A stretch of DNA of 64,000 nt, taken from Dactylorhiza incarnata. Its lineage: Eukaryota; Streptophyta; Magnoliopsida; Asparagales; Orchidaceae. Location of the stretch: assembly GCA_033032865.1 (NCBI GenBank), contig JAWHQI010000013.1, positions 7,192,001-7,256,000 of the forward strand, read 5' to 3'. This document shows positions 30,716-42,962 of this stretch, piece after piece (within the stretch, counting starts at the first letter, position 1; every line of letters begins with the position of its first letter). Both the position numbers and the translations under genes were made by a program. The notes beneath the pieces are model-generated. The model was not told where the DNA came from and did no database searches. It worked only from the letters and a program-made list of their open reading frames with translations.

Positions 30716-31539
30716 GGAAGATCCGACGGCTCACAGTCATCGTCCCCGTTGGATGGACGGCGAGGGATAGCCCGTCCTGGGCTTCTTTGCGGGATGATTT
30801 CCTGGCAACCTGTGCCGCTTCTCGGCCATCCAATGCCACCACTACCTCCGTTGAGGCGGTGGATGGAGATAGGGGGTGGTTGGCCGGCGGAGGTGGTCGG
30901 AGTCGGGTTTTAGAGGAGGGGAAAGAGAGCTCAAAACGAGCCCTTTCAGAAGCACGATCCAAGCCCATTGAGCTCGGATCAAGCCTGGAATTATGATAAG
31001 ATCTAGCACTAAGGGAGAAGAGGCGGATCGGAGTTGTGTGGGGGCTTGGTGGCGCGTATTCTGGCGAGTTGCCATGGCCGGAGGTTGAGCTTTCAGCGCC
31101 ATGTCAATCCTATCTTCTGGTGCTTGATTTCTTCGGGGAAGAGGGGGGTTTCACTCCTTTCCAACCTCTGAAGATATTAAAGGGGTCAATTGAGGCTAAG
31201 GGGGAGGAGTTACTCGGATTGCCATTAATGACCATTAGTGAAGATTTCAGTTTCACTTGGGGGAGTGAATTTGGACATCAATGTGGCCGGGGAAGGGTTG
31301 AAAACTTCTCCTCTCCCCAAGGGGAGATGAATGGTGCCATCAATGGAGGTAATTGGGGGGTTTCTCCTTCTCCTCCATTAACTCCCTCTTCTTTCTCTCT
31401 CTTCCAAATTGGCTCTCTCTCTCCTGGCCGATTTCCCTAAAATTGAATGGCCCAATCAGTAGCACTCAATCCCATTTGGTGGTGGAGCACCTCAATTGGG
31501 TCTAGCCCAAATGGATTGGGTTTAATTTGGGCAAATTAG

Positions 31540-31960
31540 GTCATTTTGACCCAAGTTTAGGATAAGGTTGACTTTGGTCAAATTGACCAACTAGGATGAC
31601 CCCACTGAGTGTCTTAGGCTCCAATGGTATCCCTTAAGGGTTAGGGAGGCATAGGTAGGGTCAAGTTGGCAAGGTGAGGGTGAATTGCCCTTCAATAGGG
31701 CACTTTTGACCAAATTAGTGCTAGGGTTAACTTAGGGTAAATTGGTCAAATTGGAGGTCCCTTGATGGGGCTTTTTGGTCCATTAAGTTCCTAATATGGT
31801 CAAGGTCAATTTGGCATGGTGGAGGCCAATTGACCCTAATTGAGTTAGTTTGACCAATTTAGGGTTAAGGTTGACTTTAGCCAAATTGGCCACTTTGGTT
31901 GACCCCAATGGGTCCCTAGTGCTCCAAGGAGACCCCTAATGGGTTAGGGATACTATGGTG
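31540..31960 (-). promoter_or_regulatory. Cluster of TTGACC/GGTCAA words in U3 of Tek-A
   Basis: About ten TTGAC or GTCAA cores in 420 bp, including a perfect palindrome TTGGTCAAATTGACCAA at 31574-31590. TTGAC is the core of the W-box bound by plant WRKY factors. Position is 190-610 bases from the LTR 5' end on the minus strand. Confidence 0.5.
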
Positions 31961-32149
31961 GAGTCAAGGTTCAAGGAAAGGCCCTAAAGTCCAACCCTAG
32001 GCTAGGTATCTGAAAATTGCTATATGCAGGCCACTGGGATTTCTCCTTCTCATCCAAGCTCACATGGTCTTAAGCTCTTCCTATGGTTTTGTCATGACCT
32101 AGTCATGAAAAAACCATCTTAGGGGTCTAGTTGTTTGAGGGATGTTACA

Positions 32150-32746
32150 TGGGGAACTTCCACATGTCCCCTCCGGTGCTGGGCTACCATCCGTTGATCC
32201 ATCTCTAATGTTGCGGCGTGCGTGGAGATCGTCTGGAAGGTAGACTGAGAAATCATAATCAAGGCCTGTCGAAGGTCATCACGCAGTCTTTGGTAGAACC
32301 TAGTGGCTCCTTCTCTATTTATGGTTGCCAGAGTCCCCGCAATGCGGGCTAAGTGAATGAACTCGCGCTGGTATTCCGACGCCGTCCTCTCTCCCTGTCG
32401 GATTTGCAGGAATTGCTCCTAGAGTGCAACTCGGTCAGCATCTAAGATGAAGTGCTCTAGGGAGGCCTGGTAAAATTCTCCCCAGAGAATCGTGTTGAGT
32501 GGTCTCCCTCTGAATGTGAAGCAGTTGGCTTCCCTCCACCAGTCTCTGGCAAAGACCTCCAGTAACATCACCACTAAGGACACTGCGGCAATGGTGGGGC
32601 ACATCATACTGACCAGTAGCTCCTCTACTCTCTCTACCCACTCCTCCGCCTGCATGGAGGATTCGGTGCCTTGGAAGATAGGGGGCCTTACCCCTGGAAG
32701 GTCATCAGAAGGTCTGTGGGCACGGTAGGCTGTTGGGGTGGCCATA
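32150..32746 (-). pseudogene. gag: Gypsy gag fragment, right part broken by Sire-C
   Basis: On the minus strand, 32745-32419 reads MATPTAYRAHRPSDDLPGVR followed by a Retrotrans_gag-like core (EEWVERVEELLVSMMC, FARDWWREANCFTFRG). After one TAG it continues in frame (IRQGERTASEYQREFIHLAR) to 32150, where Tek-A begins. This is the N-terminal half of a chromovirus-type Gag. Its upstream end was moved to 42963 by the Sire-C insertion. Confidence 0.75.
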
Positions 32747-32751
32747 GGATG

Positions 32752-34662
32752 TGAAAGTGAGGTTAGATCTTAGATTTACTCTAGAGGGGGGTGAATAGAG
32801 TATTAAAAAAGTTCTTCACTTAATTTTATAGCGGAATTAAAAAAGTGATACTTATATCTGTATTGGAAAGTGAGTTATAAAATAAAATAAAGAAGCACAA
32901 CATATAGCACAACACACAGAAAATCACAACACAGAGGACACAAGGATTTTTATAGTAGTTCCCCAATAAACCTGGGTACGTTTACTCTTCTACCACACTT
33001 GGTAGGATCCACTAGGTTTTTGATCAGGTGCCCTATCACCAAGGGGTTTTTTATCAGGTGTCCACACACCAAGGAGCTTTTGATCAGGTGCTCTAACCAA
33101 ACCACCGGTTTTTATTCAGGTGCCTTGCCACCAATGGGTTAACTTTTGAAGGGAGTTATAACCTTGTACAAGATAGAATAAAGGGGTTAAGAAGTTCTTC
33201 TCTGTCAATATTCGGAGAGAAGACTGTAGTGGATTGATGGTGTAAAGCTCCCCCTGTCTGATATAAAATTGTTGACAGTAGATGGCTGGAGCTTTCTCTT
33301 GAATGAACTGATCTTCCTGTAGCTCATTAATCTGAGAGAATGAGTTCCTCAGATTGTTGTTGCTCTTTGAAGATTTGATCTAGCAGCTGATGATTGAGAG
33401 AGTAGAGTTGATGTTCTCAGTGAATGAATGGTGCTTGAGGAAGAAGAAGATCTGTAAAGCTTTTTCTTTCTTTCTTTCTTTCTTTCTTCTTCCTGTAACT
33501 TTTTCTGTTATGTGTTCTGTAATGATGCTGTCATGAAAACTGTATGTAATAATACTATATATCTTCTTTCCTTATTCCCTTTTGAAATCTCTGACAGATT
33601 TGAAATTCAAATCCCTTATTTTAAGGAATAAAATATTCTGAAGAGATATATCCTGTACTGCAAATCTGAAACGTCGTTTACCTTTTTCCTTTTCCATGAA
33701 CATGTCCTTTTCAGCTAAATGTCAACGGCTATAATCTCGAAATAATAAAAGGAAAGGTATAATCCTTACTTATCTGATATAATAGAGCCTTTGCTAAAGG
33801 ATCTGAGTTCAGAGAAAGATATAACTGATCTTTTGAAATAAATCTGCTGTAGAGAAATTTTCGTCGATCTGAGGCACAAGTTCGTCGAACAGAATTGGAT
33901 TCGTCGATCTCAGAGATGAGTTCGTCGACCTGAAGATATTCGTCGAACACAGACTGAGTTCGTCGAACGGATGCTGGAGTTCGTCGAACTGATAGAACTT
34001 ATCTGCTGGACTGGCTGGAAGAAAAGAATTAGTCGATCTGAATGATATTTCATCGAACGCAATGTTGAGTTCGTCGATCTCAATCTGAATCTGGCTAGAA
34101 GAATGGAATTAGTCGAGCTGAGAAGAACTTTCGTCGATCTGAACATCTGATACTTATTCTTCGAACGCAGAGCGGAGTTCGTCGAATGCTGAGAGGAGTT
34201 CGTCGAACGCAGAATGAGTTGGCAAATTCATCGACCGCTGAACTGAGCAAAATCGTCGACTGCTGAGACTGAATAAAATTGTCCACCGCTGAAGAATGAG
34301 TTCGTCGAACGGAAGGTTGAGTTCGTCGAACTGAACATCTGATAAAGATTCGTCGACCACAGACTGGAGTTCGTCGATCTCAAGTTAGAGTTCGTCGAAC
34401 TGAAGAATTCGTCGACCGCTGAGCCGCTGAGACGCTGAGATAGAAGCAAGCCGTTTGTCGAACGCAGAGTGTAAGCCATTCATCGAACGCAGAGAGCAAT
34501 TCGTTGAACGCAGTGACGAGTTCGTCGAACACAGAAAACTTGTCTTTTCCTAAGTTCTAACAGCCTAAAACCTTGACCCTTAAGACTATACATTGGGGTC
34601 AACTTATACCTACTCAGCAGATAGTGATCCTAGCCCAAATCAGTAATAGGGTTGTTCCAACA
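32752..34662 (-). repeat. 3' LTR of Sire-C
   Basis: TG...CA ends; starts TGTTGGAACAACC on the minus strand. The U3 array of GTTCGTCGAACGCAG and TTCGTCGATCT words is at 33860-34540. A (TTTC)n microsatellite lies at 33470-33488. R-U5 has four GGTG...CACC hairpins with TGATCA (33014-33140) and a six-G run at 32786-32791. Confidence 0.92.
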
Positions 34663-35590
34663 ATCTCCCCCTATTTGGGTTAGGACACTATTTGACAAAA
34701 AAATTAAAACAAACAAAACACAGAGTATATATATCTGATAGATTTTAAATATTTCAGCAGATATATAGGAAATAATACTCTGAGTTTAGAAACATTACAT
34801 TTGAAAACAAAAATAATAATAACAAACAATCAGAACCTTTGATTTTCTCTGAATTCTGACATTTCCTTCAGCTTTCTGAATTGTTGATCTGAACTGTAGC
34901 TTTATAATCTGAATTTGATATCTTCTCTAACATAAATTATTTCTTAATCTACTTTGCTACCAATCAGAATTTGAATCTATCATAACATCTTCCCCTAAAT
35001 CTGTCAACATCTGAATCTGTATCTGTTGCTTCTTCTATATCAAAGCTGTATCTGAAACTGCATTAAGCAGAGCAAACATTGCATCTGAAATTGCAACATA
35101 TGTAGCTTCTTCATGCATCATTTCCCTCTTTCATAAAACATGTTAGCCTGAGAGCATCTCCCCCTGAGACTGGAGCTTCTTCAGCTTTCTCCCCTTGCCT
35201 AGTTCATAGAACATCTCCCCCTGAGCAAAAACTGCATCATATGGAGCTTCTTCATAGAACTGAAAACATGCTTCTTCATCAGCATTTCCTCTTGAAGCTT
35301 GAGCATCTTCAGAAAACAACTCCCCCTGTCAAAAAGGAAAGTATCTCCTCCTGACAAAAAGGAGTTTCTTCAATACATCTCCCCCTTCCTAGTTTCAGGA
35401 AGACCTGGAGGTAGGCCCCTAGAAGAAGGGACTTTTGAGGAGGTAGGGAAGGATGCAATCTTTATATTGCTACTGTTCCTACAAAATAAAATAGAGATCA
35501 AGTGCAAAAGAACTGGAAGAGTAGCAATTTTTGTAGGCATTCAATTAAAAATGAAGTAAAAGATTTGATTATGATAACAGATCAGAAATA
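34663..35590 (-). other. 3' non-coding part of Sire-C with multiplied purine tracts
   Basis: The terminal tract on the minus strand, AAATAGGGGGAGAT (34663-34676), touches the LTR. Further AGGGGGAG cores lie near 35158, 35216, 35322 and 35382. No gene is seen. Confidence 0.75.
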
Positions 35591-35720
35591 AAAGCTTCAT
35601 CAAGACTGGGTTCGACGAAAAATAAATTTTCGTCGATCTCGGTTCGACCATCTAGATGACTTCGTCGATCTCTGTTCGACGAAAAACTAGATTTCGTCGA
35701 TCTCAGTTCGATGAAAAGAT
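35590..35720 (-). repeat. Second TTCGTCGA array of Sire-C, just after pol
   Basis: Seven or so TTCGACGAA/TTCGTCGATCTC words immediately downstream of the pol stop codon, outside the LTR. It uses the same words as the U3 array. Confidence 0.75.
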
Positions 35721-35741
35721 GGGATAAGTAGAAATTTAATT

Positions 35742-38700
35742 TTAACAGATTGAATGTCCATCTATCATTCCTAGCTGATTTATAAAGAAAATATGTTTCT
35801 TTTCATCCAAGGGTTTGGTGAAAATATCAGCTGTTTGCAAATTAGTAGAAATGAACTGTAGGTAAATTTTATTTTTATCCGCATTATCTCTGATAAAGTG
35901 GTCCCTAATTTCTATGTGTTTAGTCCTACTATGGAGAACTAGATTTTGTGTTATAGATATTGCACTAGTATTGTCATAAAATATAATTGAATTATTTTGA
36001 TTGATACCATAGTCTAGGAGCTGATTTTGTATCCACAATATCTGTGAGCAGCAACTGCCTTCAGCTATGTATTCAGCTTCAGTTGTTGATGTAGACACAA
36101 ATGTTTGTTTCTTACAAAACCAAGACACAAGCCTATCAACAAGAAACTGGCAAGTTCTTGATGTGCTTTTCCTGTCTACTCTGCATCCAGCATAATCAGA
36201 ATCTGAGAATCCAGTTAATTCAAATTCTGATGCTGTTGGATACCAGAGTCCTAGATTAGGACAACCCTTTATATATCTCAAAATTCTTTTTAGTAAAATT
36301 AGGTGAGATTCTTTGGGGTTAACTTGGAACCTAGAACAAATACAGGTAGCAAACATTATGTCAGGCCTACTTGTCGTTAAATAAAGTAATGAGCCAACAA
36401 TTGCTCTATATACCTTCTGATCAACAGGTTTCCCTGATTCATCAGTATCAACAACAGCATTTGAGGGCATGGGTGTTTTCATGGTGGAAGCATCATACAT
36501 ACCAAACCTTTTCACTAATTCCTTAGCATACTTGGATTGTGATATGAATATGCCATGTGGAGTTTGCTTCACTTGAAGACCAAGGAAGTATGATAACTCA
36601 CCCATACTACTAATTTCAAATTTAGATTGCATTAGGTTAGAAAACCTTTTGCATTGATTTGAATCAGTAGAGCCAAAAATAATATCATCTACATATATTT
36701 GAACTAGTAATGTTTGATTTTTATGTATCCTGGAAAATAGGGTTTTATCAACTATGCCTCTACAGAAATTGTTCTCCAAAAGAAAACCAGCTAAGGTCTC
36801 ATACCATGCTCTGGGAGCTTGCTTGAGACCATAGAGAGCTTTATTAAGCTTAAATACATAGGAAGAGTGAGTTGGAGAGATGAAACCTGGTGGTTGTTGC
36901 ACATAGACTTCTTCTTTGATGTCTCCATTAAGAAATGCACTCTTCACATCCATCTGATATACCTTGAATTTTTTGAATGCAGCAAAGGCCATAAAGATCC
37001 TTATAGCTTCAAGTCTTGCAACAGGAGCAAAGGTCTGCTCATAGTCAATTCCTTCTTCCTGTGAGTATTCTTGAGCTACCAATCTTGCTTTGTTTCTGAC
37101 TATGTTGTCTTGATCATCAAGCTTGTTCCTGAAAACCCATTTGGTGTCAATGACTGGATCTCCCTTTGGTCTTGGAACCAAATACCAAACCTTGTTCCTT
37201 TCAAATTGGTTGAGGTCCTCTTGCATTGCAAGAATCCAGTTTGGATCTTGTTCTGCATCTTTTATGGTTTGAGGTTCAACTTGTGATAGGAAACAAGTGT
37301 GCATCTGATTTTGGTGTAGTTGATGCCTTGTTTGAACACCTGCTGAAATATCTACAATGACTTGAGATATTGGATGATCTCTAACTGTGATGTGGTTAAC
37401 ATTTGGAGTTGGTTCAGCAATGATATCCACTTGGGGAATTTGTTCAGCTTGCACTTGATTAAATTTGTCAGCAAGATCTGGATGGTCCTCTTCTACACTT
37501 TCTTCAAGATTTTGAGTTGATGGAAGTGTAGAATCTTCTTTCTGCAGATCTAATCCATTTAGCTCTTCACATAGAGTTGGTACATGCAAAGTATTTTTGG
37601 TAGAGGTGGTGTTCCTCTCCTCATTTAACATGTTAGTCTCATCAAAAGATACATGCATGGACTCTTCTATCTTAAGAGTAGATTTGTTGTAAACTCTGCA
37701 TGCTTTACTAGAAAGAGAATATCCAAGGAATATGCCTTCAGCAGCTTTTGTTTCAAAATTCTTATCATTGTTATGCACATAGCATTTACAGCCAAATATC
37801 TTAAAATAGTTAACCTTGGGCTTTTTGTTCTTAAGTTATTCATATGGAGTTTTGCCCTTAAGTTTATGTATCAGGATTCTGTTCAACACATAATTTGCTA
37901 TGTTCACTGCCTCTGCCGAAAAAGAGAGTGGCAAGTGAGCATCAACAAGCAATGTAGTTACTGATTCAATAAGGGTTCTATTTTTCCTTTCAGCTACCCC
38001 ATTTTGTTAAGGAGTTCTAGGAGCAGAGAAACATTGCCTAATCCCTTCTTTTCCACAGAATTCTCTCATCAAAAGAGATTCAAACTCAGTGCCATGATCA
38101 CTTCTGATCAATGCAACTAGAGTAGACTACTCATTCTTGATGGACCTGAGAAAATCTGTCAGAACACTGAAGGTGTCAGACTTATACCTAAGAAGGAACA
38201 CCCAAGTGAATCTTGTGAAGTCATCTACAATAACTAGAGAGTAATTCTTCCCTCCTAGACTTTGTATTGCAGTAGGTCCAAAAAGGTCCAAGTGCAGTAA
38301 GTACAAAATCCAAGGTGAATCACTCTTGGATAAAGATTTAAAACTACTTCTAGTTTGCTTACCTAATTGACAAGCCCTGCAGAGTCCTTCCTGCTTGTAT
38401 GAACCAGAAGGCGGTCCTCTAACAAGATTGTCCTTAGAAAGCTTAGATATAGTTCTAAGGTTAATATGTCCAAGCCTTTTATGCCATAATTCATTTATTT
38501 TACTTATTGAATTAAATAAACAAATATCAGAATTGGCAGAGTCAAAATTGACTAAATAAATATTTCCATGTCTAATACCAGATAATACATTAATATTTTT
38601 ATTATTGGTAATAAGACATAAGGAATGATTGAAAGTTACCTGATAACCTTCATCACATAACTGGCTTATGCTGATGAGGTTGTGCTTCAGACCCTTGACA

Positions 38701-38899
38701 TAGGCTACCTCCTTGAAGGTCACTACTTTAACTTTGATCTGTCCATAACCTTTGGTTTGTCCATAGTTGGAGTCTCCAAAGATCACCTTGGGTCCAAGCT
38801 TTGCCTTATAGTTGCTCACTTGGCCTTGTTTCCTTTCATGTGTTTTGAACAGCCACTATCCAAATACCATTGTTCATTTTTGCTTGGATAGCCTTGTAC
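35742..38899 (-). pseudogene. pol: pol of Sire-C: protease, integrase, RT, RNase H; three stops
   Basis: All in one minus-strand frame. Protease: DSGCSKHM near 38860. Integrase zinc region: LWHKRLGHI...CRACQLGK; the D,D,E core is spread over 38220-37990 (LDLFGP, RSDHGTEF, then NGVAERKNR). RT: from about 37250, with [28 protein letters not shown] and the catalytic YVDDIIFGS. RNase [41 protein letters not shown]. Stops: TAG 38127-38129, TAA 38007-38009, TAA 37836-37838; the last 678 codons (37778-35742) are open. The frame differs from gag. An acceptor-like TTTTGCAG lies exactly upstream of the pol frame. Confidence 0.9.
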
Positions 38900-38919
38900 C
38901 TGCAAAACAGAAAAATAAA

Positions 38920-40932
38920 CTAGTTGTTTTTGACCCAGACTACCTTGGGTCCTTTTGTATTACCACAAAACTCTGAAATAAAAGACATTTCAGGTTGGTC
39001 CTTATAACCTTGTGGATGATATCTCCTTGGAGGAATTATCCATTCAGTGAAAGGATTGAAAGTATGTGAAGAATAAGAATTTTTCAAATTTTCTGTATAA
39101 TTTCTGTTCGACGAACTGGGCTGAGTTCGTCGATCGACGTTCGATGAATGGGCATGCTTTCGTCGAGCGCCGTTCGAATAATGACTATACTGGAAATCTG
39201 TCTTCAGAGTTTGTCGATCTCCGTTCGACGAAGTGAATTCATTTCGTCGAGCTCCGTTCGACGAATTCTGCTGAATTCCTTTATTCTTAACAACCTTACT
39301 TGAAATGTTTTTATTTTCATCTACAACCTCTTTGCTCTTACCAGAAATGAATTTTATAGGTGTAGAAAGTATGTTCTTCTTAATAAGAGGTGGCTCACTT
39401 GATGATGCACCTAAGCCCAGTTTGTCATTTAATCTGCCATTTACTGTGCTTGTAATGTCCATCAGTTTGATACTTCTCCCATTTAGGGATTCTTCAAATT
39501 TCTTGGCCTCAGATAGTTTATTCTCAATGAGAATAATTTGTTCTCTAGAGGCAGCCAAATCTTTCTTAAGATTAGCATTTTCTTCACTAAGTTGGTTCAT
39601 TTCAGCCAACTGATTTCTGAGAGAGATTATCTCTTTCTCAGATTTGATTAAATCTAAGCAAAGAACCTTGAATTGATCTTTGAATTCAATTGAATTGAAA
39701 TCAAAATTAGAGATTACCTGATCAACATCATTTTCAGCTTCTGATTCTGATTCTTCATCTGAGTTGTTTGCTGAGGCATTGATAGCCATCATGCAAAAAT
39801 TTCTTTCTTCTTCATTATCTTCATCATCAGAAGAGTTGGATGAAAATGCATTCTTCGACTCACTGCTTGAGTCATAAATGCCCATCAAGCACTGATCATT
39901 CTCCTTTGATTCTTCTTCATCATCAGAAGAACTGGATGAAGACTCTGACTCAGTTTCACTCCAAGTTTCAGCTACAAATCCTCTTCCCTTGTGTTTGTGT
40001 TTGTGGGAGGAAGACATGTTGGAGTGTCTTTTATCTTCTTTTTCTTTTCTCTTCTCCTTCTTCTGATTCTCTGGACATTCTGGCAGAATGTGTCCAGGTT
40101 TCCTGCAGCCATAACAAATAATTTCCTTAGGATTTGACTTGTCATACCTTGGCTTTTCTCTTGATCTGGAGTCTTTCTTTCTGAAGTCCTTCTTAGCCAT
40201 CTTGTAGAACCTTTTGGCTAGAAGGCTCATGAAATCCTCATCTCTTGGAGCCTTTTCTTCCTCTTCAGCTTGAAAAGCTATGCTTCTCTCCTTTTTGGAT
40301 GCTGGAGATGAAGTAGATTGCTCAGCTTATCTGGTTTTGATAAGCTACTCATAGGATTTGAGTTTGCCTAACAAGCTCTCAGTGGAGATCTCATTAAGGC
40401 TTCTGGCTTCCTTGTTTGGCCAAATCCTAGAGTCCCATGTGCTGGGGAAGCACATTAGGATCTTATCATTGATCTCAGTGATGGAGATCACCTTATCTAA
40501 AGATTTCAGCTCATTAATTATGAGGTTGAGCCTGTTGTACATATCAGCTACACTTTCATTTTCTCCCTTTTTGAAATTCTCATACTGAGAAATAAGGTGA
40601 GATCTTCTGTCCTTTCTTTCATCAGCTGATCCTTCAACCATATTGTTGAGACTGTTGGACATTGTTTGTGCCAATATGTTCATAGCTTTGGCATCTGCAC
40701 TTCTTTGCTTTTTTTGGGCATCTGTCCACTCAGGTGGTGGAACAACATTGTTGTTAGTTGGTGCTTCTGCACTTGTTGTTGTTGTGGGAGCAGGAGGTCC
40801 TGTCAAAATAACATTAAAGATATCCTCATCAATAGAATTCATGTACAATCTAATCCTTGCCTTCCATAGTGCAAACTTACTGAGATTGCACATAGGAGGT
40901 CTTGTGCTAGAATATTCTTTGTTCTTTGCCAT
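38920..40932 (-). pseudogene. gag: gag of Sire-C with CCHC knuckle; two stops
   Basis: Starts MAKNKEYSSTRPPMCNLSKF. The Copia Gag core is in residues 10-190. A 60-nt in-frame deletion, relative to Sire-D, sits near residue 95. TAG at 40345-40347 and TAA at 40327-40329 interrupt; the frame reopens to 38920. It has the zinc knuckle CYGCRKPGHILPEC (near 40110), Ser/Glu/Asp-rich acidic clusters, and a coiled coil (LRNQLAEMNQLSEENANLKK). Next comes a repeated SSNGARR/SSNGDRR segment encoded by TTCGTCGAAC words (39105-39275). It ends KGPKVVWVKNN. Confidence 0.88.
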
Positions 40933-41026
40933 GAGTTTTTAACAAAAATAAAATAAAACTCTAAAATAAATTTAATATCTTATTGATCTTTATGATTCAG
41001 GTGTTAGCCTGTATACAATCAACTAC

Positions 41027-41038
41027 CCTCTGATACCA
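41027..41038 (-). other. Primer binding site of Sire-C (tRNA-iMet)
   Basis: On the minus strand TGGTATCAGAGG, two bases after the LTR. Only the last base differs from the canonical site. Confidence 0.9.
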
Positions 41039-41040
41039 AT

Positions 41041-42957
41041 TGAAAGTGAGGTTAGATCTTAGATTTACTCTAGAGGGGGGGGTGAATAGAGTATTAAAAA
41101 AGTTTTTCACTTAATCTTATAGCGGAATTAAAATAGTGATACTTATATGTGTATTGCAAAGTGAGTTATAAAATAAAATAAAGAAGCACAGCACACAGCA
41201 CAGCACACAGAAAATCACAACACAGAAGACACAAGGATTTTTATAGTAGTTCCCCAATAAACTTGGGTACGTCTACTCTTCTACAACACTTGGTAGGATC
41301 CACTAGGTTTTTGATCAGGTGCCCTATCACCAAGAGGTTTTTGATCAGGTGTCCACACACCAAGGAGCTTTTGATCAGGTGCTCTAACCAAACCATAGGT
41401 TTTTGTTCAGGTGCCCTGCCACCAATGTGTTAACTTTTGAAGGGAGTTATAACCCTGTACAAGATGGAATAAAGGGGTTAAGAAGTTCATCTCTGTCAAT
41501 ATTCTGAGAGAAGACTGTAGTGGATTGATGGTGTAAGGCTCCCCCTGTCTGATATAAAATTGTTGACAGTAGATGGCTGGAGCTTTCTCTTGAATGAACT
41601 GATCTTCCTGTAGCTGATTAATCTGAGAGAATGAGTTCCTCAGATTGTTGTTGTTCTTTGAAGATTTGATCTAGCAGCTGATGACTGAGAGAGTAGAGTT
41701 GATGTTCTCAGTGAATGAGTGGTGCTTGAGGAAGAAGAAGATCTGTAAAGCTTTTTATTTCTTTCTTTCTTTCTTTCTTTCTTCTTCCTGTAACTTTTTC
41801 TGTTATGTGTTCTATAATGATCCTGTCGTGAAAACTGTATGTAATAATACTGTATATCTTCTTTCCTTATTCCCTTTTGAAATCTCTGACAGATTTGAAA
41901 TTCAAATCCCTTATTTTAAGGAATAAAATATTCTAAAGAGATATATCATGTACTACAAATCTGATACGCCGTTTACCTTTTTCCTTTTCCATGAACATGT
42001 CCTTTTCAGCTAAATGTCAACGGCTATAATCTCGAAATAATAAAAGGAAAGGTATAATCCTTACTTATCTGATATAATAGAGCCGTTGCTAAAGGATCTG
42101 AGTTCAGAGAAAGATATAACTGATCTTCTGAAATAAATCTGCTATAGAGAAGTTTTCGTCGATCTGAGGCACAAGTTCATCGAACAGAATTGGATTCGTC
42201 GATCTCAGAGATGTGTTCGTCGACCTGAAGATATTCGTCGAACGTAGACTGAGTTCGTCGAATGGATGCTGGAGTTCGTCGAACAGATAGAACTTATCTG
42301 CTGGCCTGGCTGGAAGAAAAGAATTAGTCGATCTGAATGATATTTTGTCGAACGCAATGTTGAGTTCGTCGATCTCAATCTGAATCTGGCTAGAAGCATG
42401 AAATTAGTCGAGCTGAGAAGAACTTTCGTCAATTTGAACATCTGATACTTATTCTTCGAATGCAGAGCTGATTTTGTCGAACACTGAGAGGAGTTCGTCG
42501 AACGCAGAATGAGTTGGAAAATTCGTCGACCGCTGAACTGAGCAAAATCATCGATCGCTGAGACTGAATAAAATCGTCGACCGCTGAAGAATGAGTTTGT
42601 CGAACGGAAGGTTGAGTTTGTCGAACTAAACATCTGATAAAGATTCATCGACCACAGACTGGAGTTCGTCGATCTCAAGTTAGAGTTCGTCGAACTGAGG
42701 AATTCGTCGGCCGCTGAGTCGCTGAGACGCTGAGATAGAAGCAAGTCGTTCGTCGAATGTAGAGTGTAAGCCGATCGTCGAACGCAGAGAGCAATTTGTC
42801 GAACGCAGTGTGGAGTTTGTTGAACGCAGAAAACTTGTCTTTTCCTAAGTTCTAACAACCTAAAACCTTGACCCTTAAGACTATACATTGGGGTCAACTT
42901 AGTCCTAATCAGCAGATAGTGATCCTAGCCCAAATCAGTAATAGGGTTGTTCCAACA
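41041..42957 (-). repeat. 5' LTR of Sire-C
   Basis: 1917 bp. U3 array at 42150-42840, (TTTC)n at 41757-41783, GGTG...CACC/TGATCA hairpins at 41303-41425, and an eight-G run at 41075-41082. It differs from the 3' LTR at scattered sites, many C/T or G/A changes in CpG-bearing words, consistent with decay of methylated sites. Confidence 0.92.
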
Positions 42958-42962
42958 GGATG

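Larger units (their letters stand above)
26807..32149 (-). repeat. Tek-A: long LTR of a Tekay/Del-like Gypsy element
   Basis: Begins TGTAAGACC and ends GATGTTACA on the plus strand, i.e. TGTAACATC...GGTCTTACA on the minus strand, typical of Tekay/Del LTRs, with a primer site at its left. 5343 bp including a ~600-bp Copia LTR fragment. It is probably the 5' LTR of an element inserted in the gag to its right. Hairpins lie at 27978-28083 and a GGTCAA/TTGACC cluster at 31540-31960. Between 28100 and 30090 and between 30720 and 31440 I see only non-coding sequence; the open frames there lack any known motif. Confidence 0.72.
32752..42957 (-). mobile_element. Sire-C: full-length Ty1/Copia (Sirevirus) element
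   Basis: A complete structure on the minus strand with a perfect 5-bp TSD GGATG (32747-32751, 42958-42962). LTRs are 1911 and 1917 bp, with a Met-tRNA primer site, gag, pol with all domains, multiplied purine tracts, and the LTR. At 10.2 kb it has the usual Sirevirus size. Two stops in gag and three in pol make it inactive, but RT and RNase H are open over 678 residues. It interrupts the leader or gag of a Gypsy element. Confidence 0.93.

Noticed and set aside
30702..31440. Possible host gene in Tek-A
   Set aside because: GC-rich overlapping frames on both strands with no domain, inside an LTR whose Tek-B counterpart shows the same kind of GC-rich leader.
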